Notes under the pieces: model-generated
Database searches by the model: none
Told to the model about the DNA's origin: nothing
Seen by the model: only the letters and a program-made list of their open reading frames with translations
NCBI RefSeq assembly: GCF_900115015.1
Contig: NZ_FOUZ01000014.1
Span: forward strand, 1 to 64,000
Direction: 5' to 3'
DNA from: Algoriella xinjiangensis
GTDB lineage: Bacteria > Bacteroidota > Bacteroidia > Flavobacteriales > Weeksellaceae
DNA: 64,000 bases
Program-made: the position numbers and the translations under genes
In this document: piece after piece, positions 15,742 to 25,794 of the stretch
How the letters are laid out: the number at the start of each line of letters is the position of its first letter
How positions within the stretch are numbered: position 1 is the stretch's first letter

Positions 15742-15889
15742 ATTTTATGATTTTTCTTTTCACCTAATAATTTTCGTTTAAATAATTAATTACAGAATAA
15801 TTAACTAATTATCAGCTATTTCTGAAATATTTTCTTGTCATTTCATCGATTTAATTAAATTAGAAAAAATTAAATTAACATTAAATAAT

Positions 15890-18583
15890 ATGAAAAAAAA
15901 TCAATTTAAAGCTTTACTCCTTCTTCCTACCCTTTTATCTTTTGCATTTGTTAATGCACAAAATCATGAAGAAAATATTTCGGCATATTTTAGAAATGAC
16001 AATAGTTTATCTAAAACTCCGACTGAACTAAAAGAGTTTAAAATCTCAAATGTTGATCAATCAAAATCTTTAAATGGAGATGTAGTTGTTGTTCAGCAAG
16101 AAATCGGCGGTATTCCTGTTTTTAATAAATCTGCTACTTTTTTTATTAAAGAGAACAAGATTAACTACGTTACAAACGGATTTAGCAATACGATTAGCGT
16201 AAATAAAATTGCGCAGGCAAAACCAAGTATTAATGAATTGAATGCGTTTGCTGTTTTTGCAAATTCTATGCGATTAAAAGATGTTTCGTCTTACAAACTT
16301 GATAAAGACGATACAACTAAAAATCTATTAAAAACGAGTAAACCCGAAAATATAAAAGCTGATTTGATTTATTTTGAGAAAAATAACGAAGCACGATTAG
16401 CTTATAAAATTACATTTAAAGAAAAAGGAACAGAAAACAATTGGGTTGCAATTGTAGATGCATTAAATTCAGAAATTCTGTATCAAATAAATACTACAAT
16501 TTTTGACAATTTTCATGGATCTGAATTTTTACCTCAAAATTATGACGATAAATCATCTAAAAAAACAGTTTCATTTCCTTTAAATCAACCACAAAACGTT
16601 GCAAGTAATCTATTATCTACAAAAGCTTCTGCAACATATAATGTTTATAAACTGCCTACAGAAGCACCTACTTTTGGAAATAGAGCAATTGTAAATGAAC
16701 CTTTTAATAATGAATATTCACCTTTGGGTTGGCACGACACAGGAAATCCAGATAATGATATTTTTAAAGAATATACGGTTGGTAATAATGTAGCGGCCTA
16801 TTCTGATGAAGCTAATAAAAATACTCTTGAAGATTTAGCCCAACTTGCTTATGGAGGTCCAGAGAAAAAATTTGATTTTCCGCTAGATATAACGAAATCT
16901 GTAGATACCTATAGAGATGCGGCGATTACCAATTTATTTTACATCAATAATATGATGCATAATATTTCTTATCAATTTGGATTTACAGAAACTGCACGTA
17001 ATTTTCAGTTTACAAATTTAGGAAAAGGTGGCGAAGAAAATGATTTTGTATTTGCCGAAGCAAGAGATGGCGGCGGATATGACAATGCCAATTTTCAAGT
17101 TTTTCATGATGGAAATGTTCCTACTATGCAGATGTATTTATTCTCTCCAAAATATTACAATGGAATTACAGTTAACTCACCTTCAGATTTAACAAATTTC
17201 TCTACAAATACTATTTTTCCTGCTGACATGTTGCTACTACCTAAAGAAGGTGTTACAGGTAATTTAGTTGTTGCAAATCCTTTAAATGGTTGTACAGAAT
17301 TTACAAATAAGGACGAAGTAAAAGGAAATATTGTTTTGGTGCAAAGAGGCGCATGTACTTTTGCAGATAAAACTGCAAATTCTATGAATGCCGAAGCAAT
17401 TGGAACTATTTATTACAATGCAGACGAAACACAACAAATTTCTGCATTTGGTTCTGGTGCTATGTTTGAATATTATTCTGCTTTAATCGATCATAAATCT
17501 GGTGAAATACTAAAAAATAAAGTTGAACAAAATCAAACAGTCAATCTAACACTTAAAAAAGATTTTTCTACAATTACACAGCCTGATGGAAGTTTAGACA
17601 ACGGAATTATTGCGCACGAATATACGCACGGAATTTCTAATCGTTTAACAGGTTTAGGAAATGGTCTTTGTTTATCTCAATTAGAATCGAACGAGCAAAT
17701 GGGCGAAGGTTGGTCAGATTTTATTGCCTTGATGTTAACAATGAAACCTACAGACAATGCAAGTATTGCTAGAGGAATGGGAACATATTCTCAAAACGAA
17801 GACATTAATGGTTTAGGAATTCGTTTAGCGAAATATTCAACAGATTTTGCAATAAACAACTATACATACGGAAAAACAAATGGAATGGAAATACCTGCGT
17901 CTATGTTTGGCCAATTAATTGGTACTTCTCCAGATGTTCACAGTATTGGTTTTGTTTGGGCTACAATGTTATGGGATTTGACATGGAAATATGTAGAAAA
18001 ATATGGTTATAATAACGATGTAACTGCTGATAAAAATAGTGGTACAGCCAAAGTATTACAATTGGTAATGGATGGTATGAAATTACAGAAATGTAATCCT
18101 TCTTTTATAGATGGTCGTGACGCTATTTTAGCTGTTGATGAAGCACAAACTGGGGGAAAAGATAAATGTATGATTTGGGATGCATTCGCAAAAAGAGGTT
18201 TAGGTGTAAAAGCAAATCCTGGTGGATTAAACGGAAATTGGATGAATCTTTCTGGTGAACCAAATCCAGATTTATACGATCAAGTAGAAGATTTCTCTGT
18301 TCCAAAAGAATGTGAATTATCGACAAATGATGTTACTGCAAATAAAAACTTAAACATCTATCCAAATCCTGCAAAAGATGAAATTTTTATCAACTCGAAA
18401 GAATTAAAAGGAAATTATTCTATCAAAATTTATAACATGACGGGTTCTTTGGTTAAAGAAACAAGTTATAATTCTGCAAACAATAAATCTATTAGTGTTT
18501 CTAATTTACCTAATGGAGTTTATGTTCTAAAAATTGAAGGAGATAAATTTAATCAATCTCAAAAGTTAATTATCAAAAAGTAA
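15890..18583 (+). CDS. T9SS-secreted M36 (fungalysin-like) metallopeptidase
   Basis: The 897-residue secreted protease has a signal peptide (1-23, ending VNA) and an FTP-type propeptide to about residue 200. A zinc metallopeptidase domain follows with H576-E577-Y-T-H580 and Glu606 in GEGWSDF. A PA domain (ANPLNGCTEF through VQRGACTFADKT) is inserted before the HExxH. The C-terminal 70 residues (LNIYPNPAKDE, YNMTGSLVKE, LPNGVYVLKI, LIIKK end) are a type A T9SS sorting domain, so the enzyme is exported across the outer membrane. It stands alone with its own leader and a strong terminator, and probably feeds the downstream peptidase set. Confidence 0.96.
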   Translation: MKKNQFKALLLLPTLLSFAFVNAQNHEENISAYFRNDNSLSKTPTELKEFKISNVDQSKSLNGDVVVVQQEIGGIPVFNKSATFFIKENKINYVTNGFSNTISVNKIAQAKPSINELNAFAVFANSMRLKDVSSYKLDKDDTTKNLLKTSKPENIKADLIYFEKNNEARLAYKITFKEKGTENNWVAIVDALNSEILYQINTTIFDNFHGSEFLPQNYDDKSSKKTVSFPLNQPQNVASNLLSTKASATYNVYKLPTEAPTFGNRAIVNEPFNNEYSPLGWHDTGNPDNDIFKEYTVGNNVAAYSDEANKNTLEDLAQLAYGGPEKKFDFPLDITKSVDTYRDAAITNLFYINNMMHNISYQFGFTETARNFQFTNLGKGGEENDFVFAEARDGGGYDNANFQVFHDGNVPTMQMYLFSPKYYNGITVNSPSDLTNFSTNTIFPADMLLLPKEGVTGNLVVANPLNGCTEFTNKDEVKGNIVLVQRGACTFADKTANSMNAEAIGTIYYNADETQQISAFGSGAMFEYYSALIDHKSGEILKNKVEQNQTVNLTLKKDFSTITQPDGSLDNGIIAHEYTHGISNRLTGLGNGLCLSQLESNEQMGEGWSDFIALMLTMKPTDNASIARGMGTYSQNEDINGLGIRLAKYSTDFAINNYTYGKTNGMEIPASMFGQLIGTSPDVHSIGFVWATMLWDLTWKYVEKYGYNNDVTADKNSGTAKVLQLVMDGMKLQKCNPSFIDGRDAILAVDEAQTGGKDKCMIWDAFAKRGLGVKANPGGLNGNWMNLSGEPNPDLYDQVEDFSVPKECELSTNDVTANKNLNIYPNPAKDEIFINSKELKGNYSIKIYNMTGSLVKETSYNSANNKSISVSNLPNGVYVLKIEGDKFNQSQKLIIKK

Positions 18584-18603
18584 TTTTGATTTAAATATGT
18601 AAT

Positions 18604-18634
18604 AAAAAACCACTCAAATTGAGTGGTTTTTTAT
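18604..18634 (+). terminator. Bidirectional terminator between M36 and M42 genes
   Basis: AAACCACTC and GAGTGGTTT pair around a 5-nt loop, with an A-run before and a T-run after. It serves the convergent M36 (+) and M42 (-) genes. Confidence 0.85.
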
Positions 18635-18653
18635 TTAATTAATTCCTAAAATC

Positions 18654-19745
18654 TTAAAAATTATGGTATTTAAAACTTTGGTTATTTTTAATTGTTTTTA
18701 CTGATTCGTAAATCAATTCAATTACATTTTTAACATCAGATTGATGCACCATTTCTACAGTCGTATGCATATAACGCAACGGCAACGAAATTAACGCAGA
18801 TGGCACTCCTCCATTACTATAAGCAAAAGCATCCGTATCAGTTCCTGTTACACGAGAACTTGCCGCACGTTGAAAAGGAATTTCATTTTTCTCAGCCGCA
18901 TCTATAATCAATTCTCTTACATTATTCTGAACTGCTGGTGCATAATAAATAACTGGTCCGTCACCACATTTTTGCTCACCTTCCTTCGATTTTGTAATCA
19001 TTGGCGTTGTTGTATCATGCGTAACATCTGTAATAATTGCAACATTTGGTTTTATTGTTTGTGTAATCATTTCTGCACCACGCAAACCAACTTCTTCTTG
19101 CACTGCATTTACAATATACAATCCAAAATCTAATTTATCTTTATTCTCTGCAAGTTTACGCGCAACTTCTGCAATCATAAAACCTCCCATTCTATTATCA
19201 ATTGCACGACAAACAAAATAACGATCGTTTAACGTAAAAAATTCATCTGGATAGGTAATAACACAACCAACATGTATACCTAATTCTAACACCTCATCTT
19301 TAGACGTACAACCCGTATCAATCCAAATTTTATCTGGCGTAGGGGCTTCATCTTTCCCAGCTTGACGTAAATGAATTGCTGGCCAACCAAAAACTCCTTT
19401 TACAATTCCTTTTTTAGTATGAATATTAACCACTTTAGATGGCGCAATCATGTGATCTGATCCACCGTTACGAATAACATAAATTAATCCATCATCAGAA
19501 ATATAATTTACAAACCAAGAAATTTCATCTGCATGCGCTTCAATAACCACTTTATATTCGGCTTCTGGGTTGATAATCCCATAAGCAGAACCATAATTAT
19601 CTGTTTTTATTTCGTCTACAAATGGTTTTAAGTAATCCATCCAAACTTTTTGCCCTTCGCTTTCAAAACCAGTTGGTGAAGCTGTATTTAAGTATTTTGT
19701 TAAAAAATCGATTGACTTTTCATCAAATAAATTATTTACACTCAT
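18654..19745 (-). CDS. M42 family metallopeptidase (glutamyl aminopeptidase-like)
   Basis: The 363-residue cytosolic aminopeptidase belongs to the TET/PepA-type M42 family, which forms large oligomeric di-zinc peptide-degrading particles. Predicted metal ligands and catalytic residues are His71 and Asp73 (EAHADE), Asp183 (AIDNRMGG), Glu217-Glu218 (QEEVGLRG), Asp240 (IITDVTHD) and His327 (LRYMHTTVE). There is no signal peptide. It probably finishes degradation of peptides imported or produced inside the cell. A TAnnTTTG promoter core lies just upstream on this strand. Confidence 0.95.
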   Translation of the reverse strand: MSVNNLFDEKSIDFLTKYLNTASPTGFESEGQKVWMDYLKPFVDEIKTDNYGSAYGIINPEAEYKVVIEAHADEISWFVNYISDDGLIYVIRNGGSDHMIAPSKVVNIHTKKGIVKGVFGWPAIHLRQAGKDEAPTPDKIWIDTGCTSKDEVLELGIHVGCVITYPDEFFTLNDRYFVCRAIDNRMGGFMIAEVARKLAENKDKLDFGLYIVNAVQEEVGLRGAEMITQTIKPNVAIITDVTHDTTTPMITKSKEGEQKCGDGPVIYYAPAVQNNVRELIIDAAEKNEIPFQRAASSRVTGTDTDAFAYSNGGVPSALISLPLRYMHTTVEMVHQSDVKNVIELIYESVKTIKNNQSFKYHNF

Positions 19746-19762
19746 TTTTGTTTATTTTATAA

Positions 19763-19770
19763 CAAATGTA
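19763..19770 (-). promoter_or_regulatory. Candidate promoter -7 element for the M42 gene
   Basis: On the minus strand the sequence reads TACATTTG, matching TAnnTTTG, 18 nt upstream of the start codon. No good -33 TTTG was found at 19-nt spacing. Confidence 0.38.
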
Positions 19771-19793
19771 CTAAATTTAGGAACAATTTTTGA

Positions 19794-20459
19794 ATGAAAT
19801 CGAGCATGAAATATTACATCTATCATATTACACTTTTACTCTCTTTACTTACGTTGACTAATGTAAAAGCACAAGTTTTTGGATTAGATTTGGGTGGAAA
19901 AAATCCTTCGACAGAGATAAAAAGTGATTCAATAAATTTAGATGATTTCAACTTTAATCCACTTGATACGATTCATCTTAACGAATCAAATTTTTATGCT
20001 GTAAATCTAAAAACTGATTTAGAAAAAAAGTATTATTTGTGGCTAAGAAAACGTGTTAGAGATGTTTGGCCGTACGTGCGTACAGCTGTAAAAGAGTACA
20101 ATTATGTTTCGGATACAATACAAACGATGGACAAAAGACGTGACAAAAAGAAATTTATAAAAAGTCGTCAAAAAGATTTAGCCGATCAATTTGAAAATCA
20201 ATTAAAAAACATGTCAAGTTCTCGTGGTCAAATCTTAACTAAGCTGATTTACAAGGAAACAGACAAAACAACATACGATATAATTAAAGAATTACGTGGC
20301 GGAATTAACGCCTTTCTTTACCAAGCTGCAAGTGGTGCTTTTGATATTGATTTGAAGCAAACGTTTGATCCTAAGCGAACTCGAGAAGATTTATACATCG
20401 CCGTTATACTGCAACGAGATTTTGCTGATGGTACTTTAAAACCCATAGATCAAGATTAA
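19794..20459 (+). CDS. DUF4294 family exported protein
   Basis: The 221-residue protein has a signal peptide (to about LTNVKA) and the DUF4294 core (DLEKKYYLWLRKRVRDVWPYV, RGQILTKLIYKETDKTTYDI, GAFDIDLKQTFDP). Its function is unknown; the family is confined to Bacteroidetes. The start at 19794 or the ATG four codons downstream (MKYYIYHI) are both possible. It is divergent from the M42 gene with only 48 bp between them and precedes pfkA by 74 bp. Confidence 0.9.
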   Translation: MKSSMKYYIYHITLLLSLLTLTNVKAQVFGLDLGGKNPSTEIKSDSINLDDFNFNPLDTIHLNESNFYAVNLKTDLEKKYYLWLRKRVRDVWPYVRTAVKEYNYVSDTIQTMDKRRDKKKFIKSRQKDLADQFENQLKNMSSSRGQILTKLIYKETDKTTYDIIKELRGGINAFLYQAASGAFDIDLKQTFDPKRTREDLYIAVILQRDFADGTLKPIDQD

Positions 20460-20505
20460 TCTTTCTTTAACAACTACGCTTTACAATAATATTCTCTTTT
20501 TTTAT

Positions 20506-20513
20506 TATATTTG
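20506..20513 (+). promoter_or_regulatory. Candidate promoter -7 element for pfkA-gapA
   Basis: TATATTTG matches TAnnTTTG and lies 21 nt before the GTG start of pfkA. The expected -33 TTTG is absent, so this is tentative. Confidence 0.35.
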
Positions 20514-20533
20514 ATATAATAAAGGGAAAAAAC

Positions 20534-21517
20534 GTGGCAAATAAAGTAAAAAGAATAGGTGTATTAACCTCTGGTGGTGATGCTCCTGGAATGAATGCGG
20601 CCTTACGTGCCGTAGTTAGAGCTTGTAAATATTACGATTTACAATCGGTCGGAATTCGTCAAGGATACGAAGGACTAATCAATAGTGATATGATTGAGTT
20701 AGGTCCTCGTTCTGTAAAAAATATAATCAATCAAGGTGGAACGGTTTTAAAAACTGCACGTTCAGCCGAATTTAGAACACCAGAAGGTCGTCTAAAAGCA
20801 TACAAGCATTTAAAAGATAATAATATTGATGCATTAGTTGTGATTGGTGGAGATGGTTCTTTTACGGGAGCTAATATCTTTCACAAAGAGTTTGGTGTAC
20901 CATTTATTGGTATTCCGGGTACAATTGACAACGATATTTTTGGAACAGATTTTACAATTGGTTACGATACCGCTTTAAATACAGTTATAGAAGCTGTTGA
21001 TAAATTGCGTGATACTGCAACTTCGCACGATCGTGTATTTTTTGTAGAAGTAATGGGACGAGATGCTGGTTTTATTGCCTTAAACACAGGAATTGCATCT
21101 GGTGCACAAGATATTCTTATACCAGAACAACGCGATAGTGTACAAGAATTATGCGAATCGTTGGAGCGTTCGGAAAAATCAGGTAAAAAATCAAGTATTG
21201 TTATTGTTGCTGAAGGCGAAAAATTAGGTGGTGTTTACGAACTTGCAAAACAAGTACAACAAAAACATCCAGAATATGATATTCGCGTAACAGTTTTGGG
21301 TCATATACAACGCGGCGGTTCGCCAACTTGTCATGATCGTGTATTGGCAAGCCGATTAGGTATTGCTGCTGTGGAAGGTTTAATAGAAGGTAAAACAAAT
21401 CTTATGGCGGGAATTCGCTCTAATAAAGTTGTTTTTACACCTATTGATGAAGCCATCAAAAAACACAATGAAATTGATACCGAATTGATAAAAGTTGCTA
21501 ACATTTTGGCAATCTAA
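20534..21517 (+). CDS. pfkA: ATP-dependent 6-phosphofructokinase
   Basis: PfkA phosphorylates fructose 6-phosphate in glycolysis. The 327-residue protein starts at GTG. It shows the ATP-binding GGDAPGMNA (14-22), GGDGSFTGA (about 105-113, ATP-type Gly rather than the PPi-type GGDDT), the catalytic GTIDND loop with Asp132, MGRDAGFIAL and LGHIQRGGSPT. Purine-rich ATAAAGGGAAA before the start is repeated before gapA 31 bp downstream, so the pair is likely an operon with similar translation initiation. Confidence 0.97.
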   Translation: MANKVKRIGVLTSGGDAPGMNAALRAVVRACKYYDLQSVGIRQGYEGLINSDMIELGPRSVKNIINQGGTVLKTARSAEFRTPEGRLKAYKHLKDNNIDALVVIGGDGSFTGANIFHKEFGVPFIGIPGTIDNDIFGTDFTIGYDTALNTVIEAVDKLRDTATSHDRVFFVEVMGRDAGFIALNTGIASGAQDILIPEQRDSVQELCESLERSEKSGKKSSIVIVAEGEKLGGVYELAKQVQQKHPEYDIRVTVLGHIQRGGSPTCHDRVLASRLGIAAVEGLIEGKTNLMAGIRSNKVVFTPIDEAIKKHNEIDTELIKVANILAI

Positions 21518-21530
21518 GTTTAAAATATAA

Positions 21531-22553
<1,023 letters not shown>

Positions 22554-22577
22554 GATTTAACAACTAATCAATACAAT

Positions 22578-22611
22578 AAAAGTCTTCCCAAAAGGAAGGC
22601 TTTTATTTTTT
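22578..22611 (+). terminator. Terminator after gapA
   Basis: AAAAGTCTTCC and GGAAGGCTTTT pair around CAAAA, followed by TATTTTTT. Confidence 0.85.
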
Positions 22612-22671
22612 ATCAAAATTTTAATATTTTATGGACTAATATTTGATTTTAACTTTACAAATCACATTAAC

Positions 22672-22800
22672 ATGAAAAAAGATATAGAGTATAATAGTCC
22701 AAAAAAATCAACAATTGATAAAATATTAGCTTTTTCAAAATCAATATCAAATGTTAAAACACCTAAATTAAGATCAACTATTATTATTCATCTTAATTAA
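22672..22800 (+). CDS. Small protein, first of a paralogous pair flanking the sigma factor
   Basis: A 42-codon reading frame starts at an ATG and ends LIN-type HLN-stop. Its core (STIDKILAFSKSISNVK and terminal IIIHLN) closely matches the 43-residue frame at 23670-23801 (ATVNKILMFSKSIRTVK, terminal LIINLN). Two such similar frames around one gene are unlikely to arise by chance, so both are probably translated. I recall similar short 'FSKS...LN' proteins beside sigma factors in flavobacteria. It has no signal or membrane segment and is basic; a regulatory role is inference only. It lies after the gapA terminator and before the sigma-factor promoter. Confidence 0.65.
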   Translation: MKKDIEYNSPKKSTIDKILAFSKSISNVKTPKLRSTIIIHLN

Positions 22801-22940
22801 CTTCTACCATTCTCTATCCTACTTCTTTATTAAATCCACAATAATGTTAATTCAATATTATGGATAAATGCGAAAATTAACAATTATTTATTTTTTTAAG
22901 AAAAATTTAAAGAAATTTAAGATTTTTTATGTTAAAATAC

Positions 22941-22970
22941 TTGTAGCAAATATTTGTTTAACTATATTTG
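22941..22970 (+). promoter_or_regulatory. Promoter of the ECF sigma factor gene
   Basis: TTG at 22941-22943 and TATATTTG at 22963-22970 are separated by 19 nt, fitting the Bacteroidetes TTTG-N19-TAnnTTTG promoter. The start codon is 58 nt downstream. The small ORF at 22672 lies upstream of this promoter. Confidence 0.5.
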
Positions 22971-23028
22971 GGTAAACAAAAATACAGCCTATAGATTAAA
23001 TTCTACTTTATAATTAACAATTGCTACT

Positions 23029-23622
23029 ATGAACTATGAAGATGACTCTTTATTAATCCAAGATTATTTAAGAGGTAATGAAAATGCTTTAGAAACATTA
23101 ATAGAGAAATACAAAGGTAGAATCTATAGTTTTATATACTCTAAAGTCTTAGATAAAGATGTAACCGAAGACGTTTTTCAGGATACATTTATCAAGGTAA
23201 TCCTTACACTAAAAGGCGGACGATATAACGAAGAAGGTAAATTTTTACCTTGGGTTATGCGTATTGCTCACAATTTGACTATTGACTATTTTAGATCAAA
23301 CAAAAGAATGCCAACCGTTAGCGAAACAGTTGGATATAATGAAGATTATAACATTTTTGATTTTATTGGAATTTGTGACGAATGCTCTGAAACTAAAATT
23401 ATTAAATCACAAATAGAACATGATTTAAGAAATTTAGTAACACAATTACCAGAAGATCAACGAGAAGTTTTAGAATTAAGAATTTTTAAAGAACTTAGTT
23501 TTAAAGAAATTGCGGAAGAAACTGATGTTAGTATAAACACTGCTTTAGGGCGAATGCGTTATGCAATTATCAATCTTAGAAAGGTTATTGAAAATAATAA
23601 CATTATTTTAACAATGGACTAA
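23029..23622 (+). CDS. ECF-type sigma-70 family RNA polymerase sigma factor
   Basis: The 197-residue protein has region 2 at about 20-95 (LIEKYKGRIYSFIYSKV, EDVFQDTFIKV, FLPWVMRIAHNLTIDYFR) and region 4 at about 130-185 (LPEDQREVLELRIFKELSFK, EIAEETDVSINTALGRMRYA). Between them is an extended acidic linker with DFIGICDECSET containing two Cys. No anti-sigma factor is adjacent; instead two paralogous 42-43 residue proteins flank it, the second only 47 bp downstream. The regulated genes are unknown. Confidence 0.94.
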   Translation: MNYEDDSLLIQDYLRGNENALETLIEKYKGRIYSFIYSKVLDKDVTEDVFQDTFIKVILTLKGGRYNEEGKFLPWVMRIAHNLTIDYFRSNKRMPTVSETVGYNEDYNIFDFIGICDECSETKIIKSQIEHDLRNLVTQLPEDQREVLELRIFKELSFKEIAEETDVSINTALGRMRYAIINLRKVIENNNIILTMD

Positions 23623-23669
23623 AAAATAAACCTTACAATTTAGCGTTTTAAACAAAATGTAAGTTTTAT

Positions 23670-23801
23670 ATGATTGAATTTTACTCAGAAAGTTTCGAAC
23701 CAAAACAAGCTACTGTAAATAAGATATTAATGTTCTCAAAATCAATCAGAACTGTTAAATCAGAAATATTGAAAGAGAAATTAATTATAAATTTGAATTA
23801 A
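23670..23801 (+). CDS. Small protein, second of a paralogous pair flanking the sigma factor
   Basis: A 43-codon frame starts at the ATG at 23670, 47 bp after the sigma-factor gene. It aligns without gaps over its last 30 residues with the product at 22672: KIL-FSKSI--VK and the terminal II-LN are shared. The N-terminus differs and is acidic (MIEFYSESFEPKQ). It is likely co-transcribed with the sigma factor and ends just before a strong palindromic terminator. A role as a modulator of the sigma factor is a reasonable hypothesis from position but has no direct support. Confidence 0.65.
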   Translation: MIEFYSESFEPKQATVNKILMFSKSIRTVKSEILKEKLIINLN

Positions 23802-23825
23802 AAGTTATTTGTTTTTATTTCGAAA

Positions 23826-23861
23826 AATAAAGCCTAAAATACTAGTATTTTAGGCTTTATT
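23826..23861. terminator. Perfect palindromic bidirectional terminator
   Basis: A 36-bp perfect palindrome centred on ACTAGT carries AAAGCCT and AGGCTTT arms. It serves the sigma-factor operon (+) and aspS (-), which converge here. Confidence 0.8.
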
Positions 23862-23882
23862 ATATACTATATATTCAGAAAA

Positions 23883-25643
23883 TTATTCCTTTCCTGTAAA
23901 AGTAGTTGCAATAAATAATTCTTTCATTTGCTCAGGTGCAATTGCTGCAGGCGCATCAATCATCACATCACGACCCGAATTATTTTTAGGAAATGCAATA
24001 TAATCACGAATTGTTTCTGATCCATCTAAAATAGAAACAAAACGGTCAAATCCAAATGCTAAACCTCCGTGTGGTGGCGCTCCGTATTTGAAAGCATTCA
24101 TTAAGAATCCAAATTGTGCTTCTGCTTGTTCTTCCGTAAATCCTAATAAATTAAACATTTTTGCTTGTAATGTTTTATCAAAAATACGAATAGATCCTCC
24201 TCCAATTTCGTTACCATTTAAAACTAAATCGTACGCATTTGCACGAACTTCTCCTGGCGCAGTTTCAATTTTATCAAAATCTTCTGACTTTGGAGATGTA
24301 AATGGATGATGCATTGCATGATAACGTCCAGATTCTTCATCCCATTCTAATAACGGAAAATCGACAACCCAAAGTGGTGCAAATTCGTCTGATTTACGTA
24401 ATCCTAAACGCTCTGCAATTTCCATACGTAACGCAGATAATTGGCCACGAACTTTAGTTGTATTACCCGACATTACCAATAATAAATCACCTGGTTTTGC
24501 ATTCATACGTTCCGCCCAAGCAGCTAAATCTTCTTGCGAATAAAATTTATCTACAGATGATTTAAACGTTCCGTCTTCGTTATAACGCACCCAAACTAAG
24601 CCGGTAGCACCAACTTGCGGACGTTGAACCCATTCGATAATTTTATCAATTTCTTTACGCGTATATGTATTTAAACCTTCGGCAGCAATACCAACGATTA
24701 ATTCTTGCTCATCAAATATTTTGAAATCTTTACCTTTTGCTAAATCTGTAATTTCGCCAAATTCCATTCCAAAACGAATATCTGGTTTATCATTTCCATA
24801 ACGACGCATTGCATCAGCAAATGTCATACGAGGAAAATCTCCAAATTCTAAACCTTTAAAAGTTTGCAACAAATGTTTTGCTAAACCTTCAAAAACGTTC
24901 ATGATATCCTCTTGTTCTACAAACGACATTTCGCAGTCAATTTGTGTAAACTCTGGTTGTCTATCGGCACGTAAATCCTCATCACGGAAACATTTTACGA
25001 TTTGGAAATATTTATCCAAACCTCCAATCATTAATAATTGTTTAAATGTTTGTGGCGATTGTGGTAAAGCATAAAATTCACCTGGATTCATGCGAGATGG
25101 AACAACAAAATCACGTGCTCCTTCTGGTGTAGATTTGATTAAAACTGGTGTTTCAACTTCTACAAAATCTTGTGCATCTAAATATTTACGAACTTCTTGC
25201 GCAACTTTACTACGAAAGATTAATTTGTTTTTAACTGGATTACGACGAATATCTAAATAACGATATTTCATACGTATATCTTCTCCTCCATCCGTGTTAT
25301 CATCAATTGTAAACGGTGGTAAAGCAGATTCGTTCAAAATTTTGATAGAATCAACTAAAATCTCAATCTCTCCTGTCGGAATATTTGGATTTTTTGAAGC
25401 TCTTTCGATTACAGTTCCCGAAACTTGAACAACGAATTCGCGTCCTAAACTTCTTGCTGTTTCGAATAATTCTTTTGAAGAACGATCTTCGTCTAAGATA
25501 ATTTGCGTGATACCGTAACGGTCGCGTAAATCAATCCACATCATAAAACCTTTATCGCGTAGCGTTGAAACCCAACCGCTTAAAGTAACTTTTTCGTTAA
25601 TGTTGGCTTGTGTAAGTTCACCACAAGTATGAGTTCTAAACAT
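23883..25643 (-). CDS. aspS: Aspartyl-tRNA synthetase
   Basis: AspRS charges tRNA-Asp in the cytosol. The 586-residue protein has an N-terminal OB-fold anticodon-binding domain ([31 protein letters not shown]). Class II motifs include FVEVETPVL (motif 1), [18 protein letters not shown] (motif 2) and [11 protein letters not shown] (motif 3). A bacterial GAD insertion lies at about 290-410. It is monocistronic with a likely promoter 20 nt upstream. Confidence 0.98.
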   Translation of the reverse strand: MFRTHTCGELTQANINEKVTLSGWVSTLRDKGFMMWIDLRDRYGITQIILDEDRSSKELFETARSLGREFVVQVSGTVIERASKNPNIPTGEIEILVDSIKILNESALPPFTIDDNTDGGEDIRMKYRYLDIRRNPVKNKLIFRSKVAQEVRKYLDAQDFVEVETPVLIKSTPEGARDFVVPSRMNPGEFYALPQSPQTFKQLLMIGGLDKYFQIVKCFRDEDLRADRQPEFTQIDCEMSFVEQEDIMNVFEGLAKHLLQTFKGLEFGDFPRMTFADAMRRYGNDKPDIRFGMEFGEITDLAKGKDFKIFDEQELIVGIAAEGLNTYTRKEIDKIIEWVQRPQVGATGLVWVRYNEDGTFKSSVDKFYSQEDLAAWAERMNAKPGDLLLVMSGNTTKVRGQLSALRMEIAERLGLRKSDEFAPLWVVDFPLLEWDEESGRYHAMHHPFTSPKSEDFDKIETAPGEVRANAYDLVLNGNEIGGGSIRIFDKTLQAKMFNLLGFTEEQAEAQFGFLMNAFKYGAPPHGGLAFGFDRFVSILDGSETIRDYIAFPKNNSGRDVMIDAPAAIAPEQMKELFIATTFTGKE

Positions 25644-25663
25644 TTGTCCTCGAATTTATTGAA

Positions 25664-25671
25664 CAAAGGTA
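25664..25671 (-). promoter_or_regulatory. Candidate promoter -7 element for aspS
   Basis: On the minus strand TACCTTTG matches TAnnTTTG 20 nt before the aspS start. The -33 region is only T-rich. Confidence 0.4.
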
Positions 25672-25794
25672 AAGTTTTGAGCCGAAATAAAGAAGTTTAA
25701 CATACATTTTGAAATTATTTTTATTCTAAAAACCTTCAAATTAATTATTTAATCTATAAATTGTACAACAAATTTAAATTACCTAAAAATTTAT

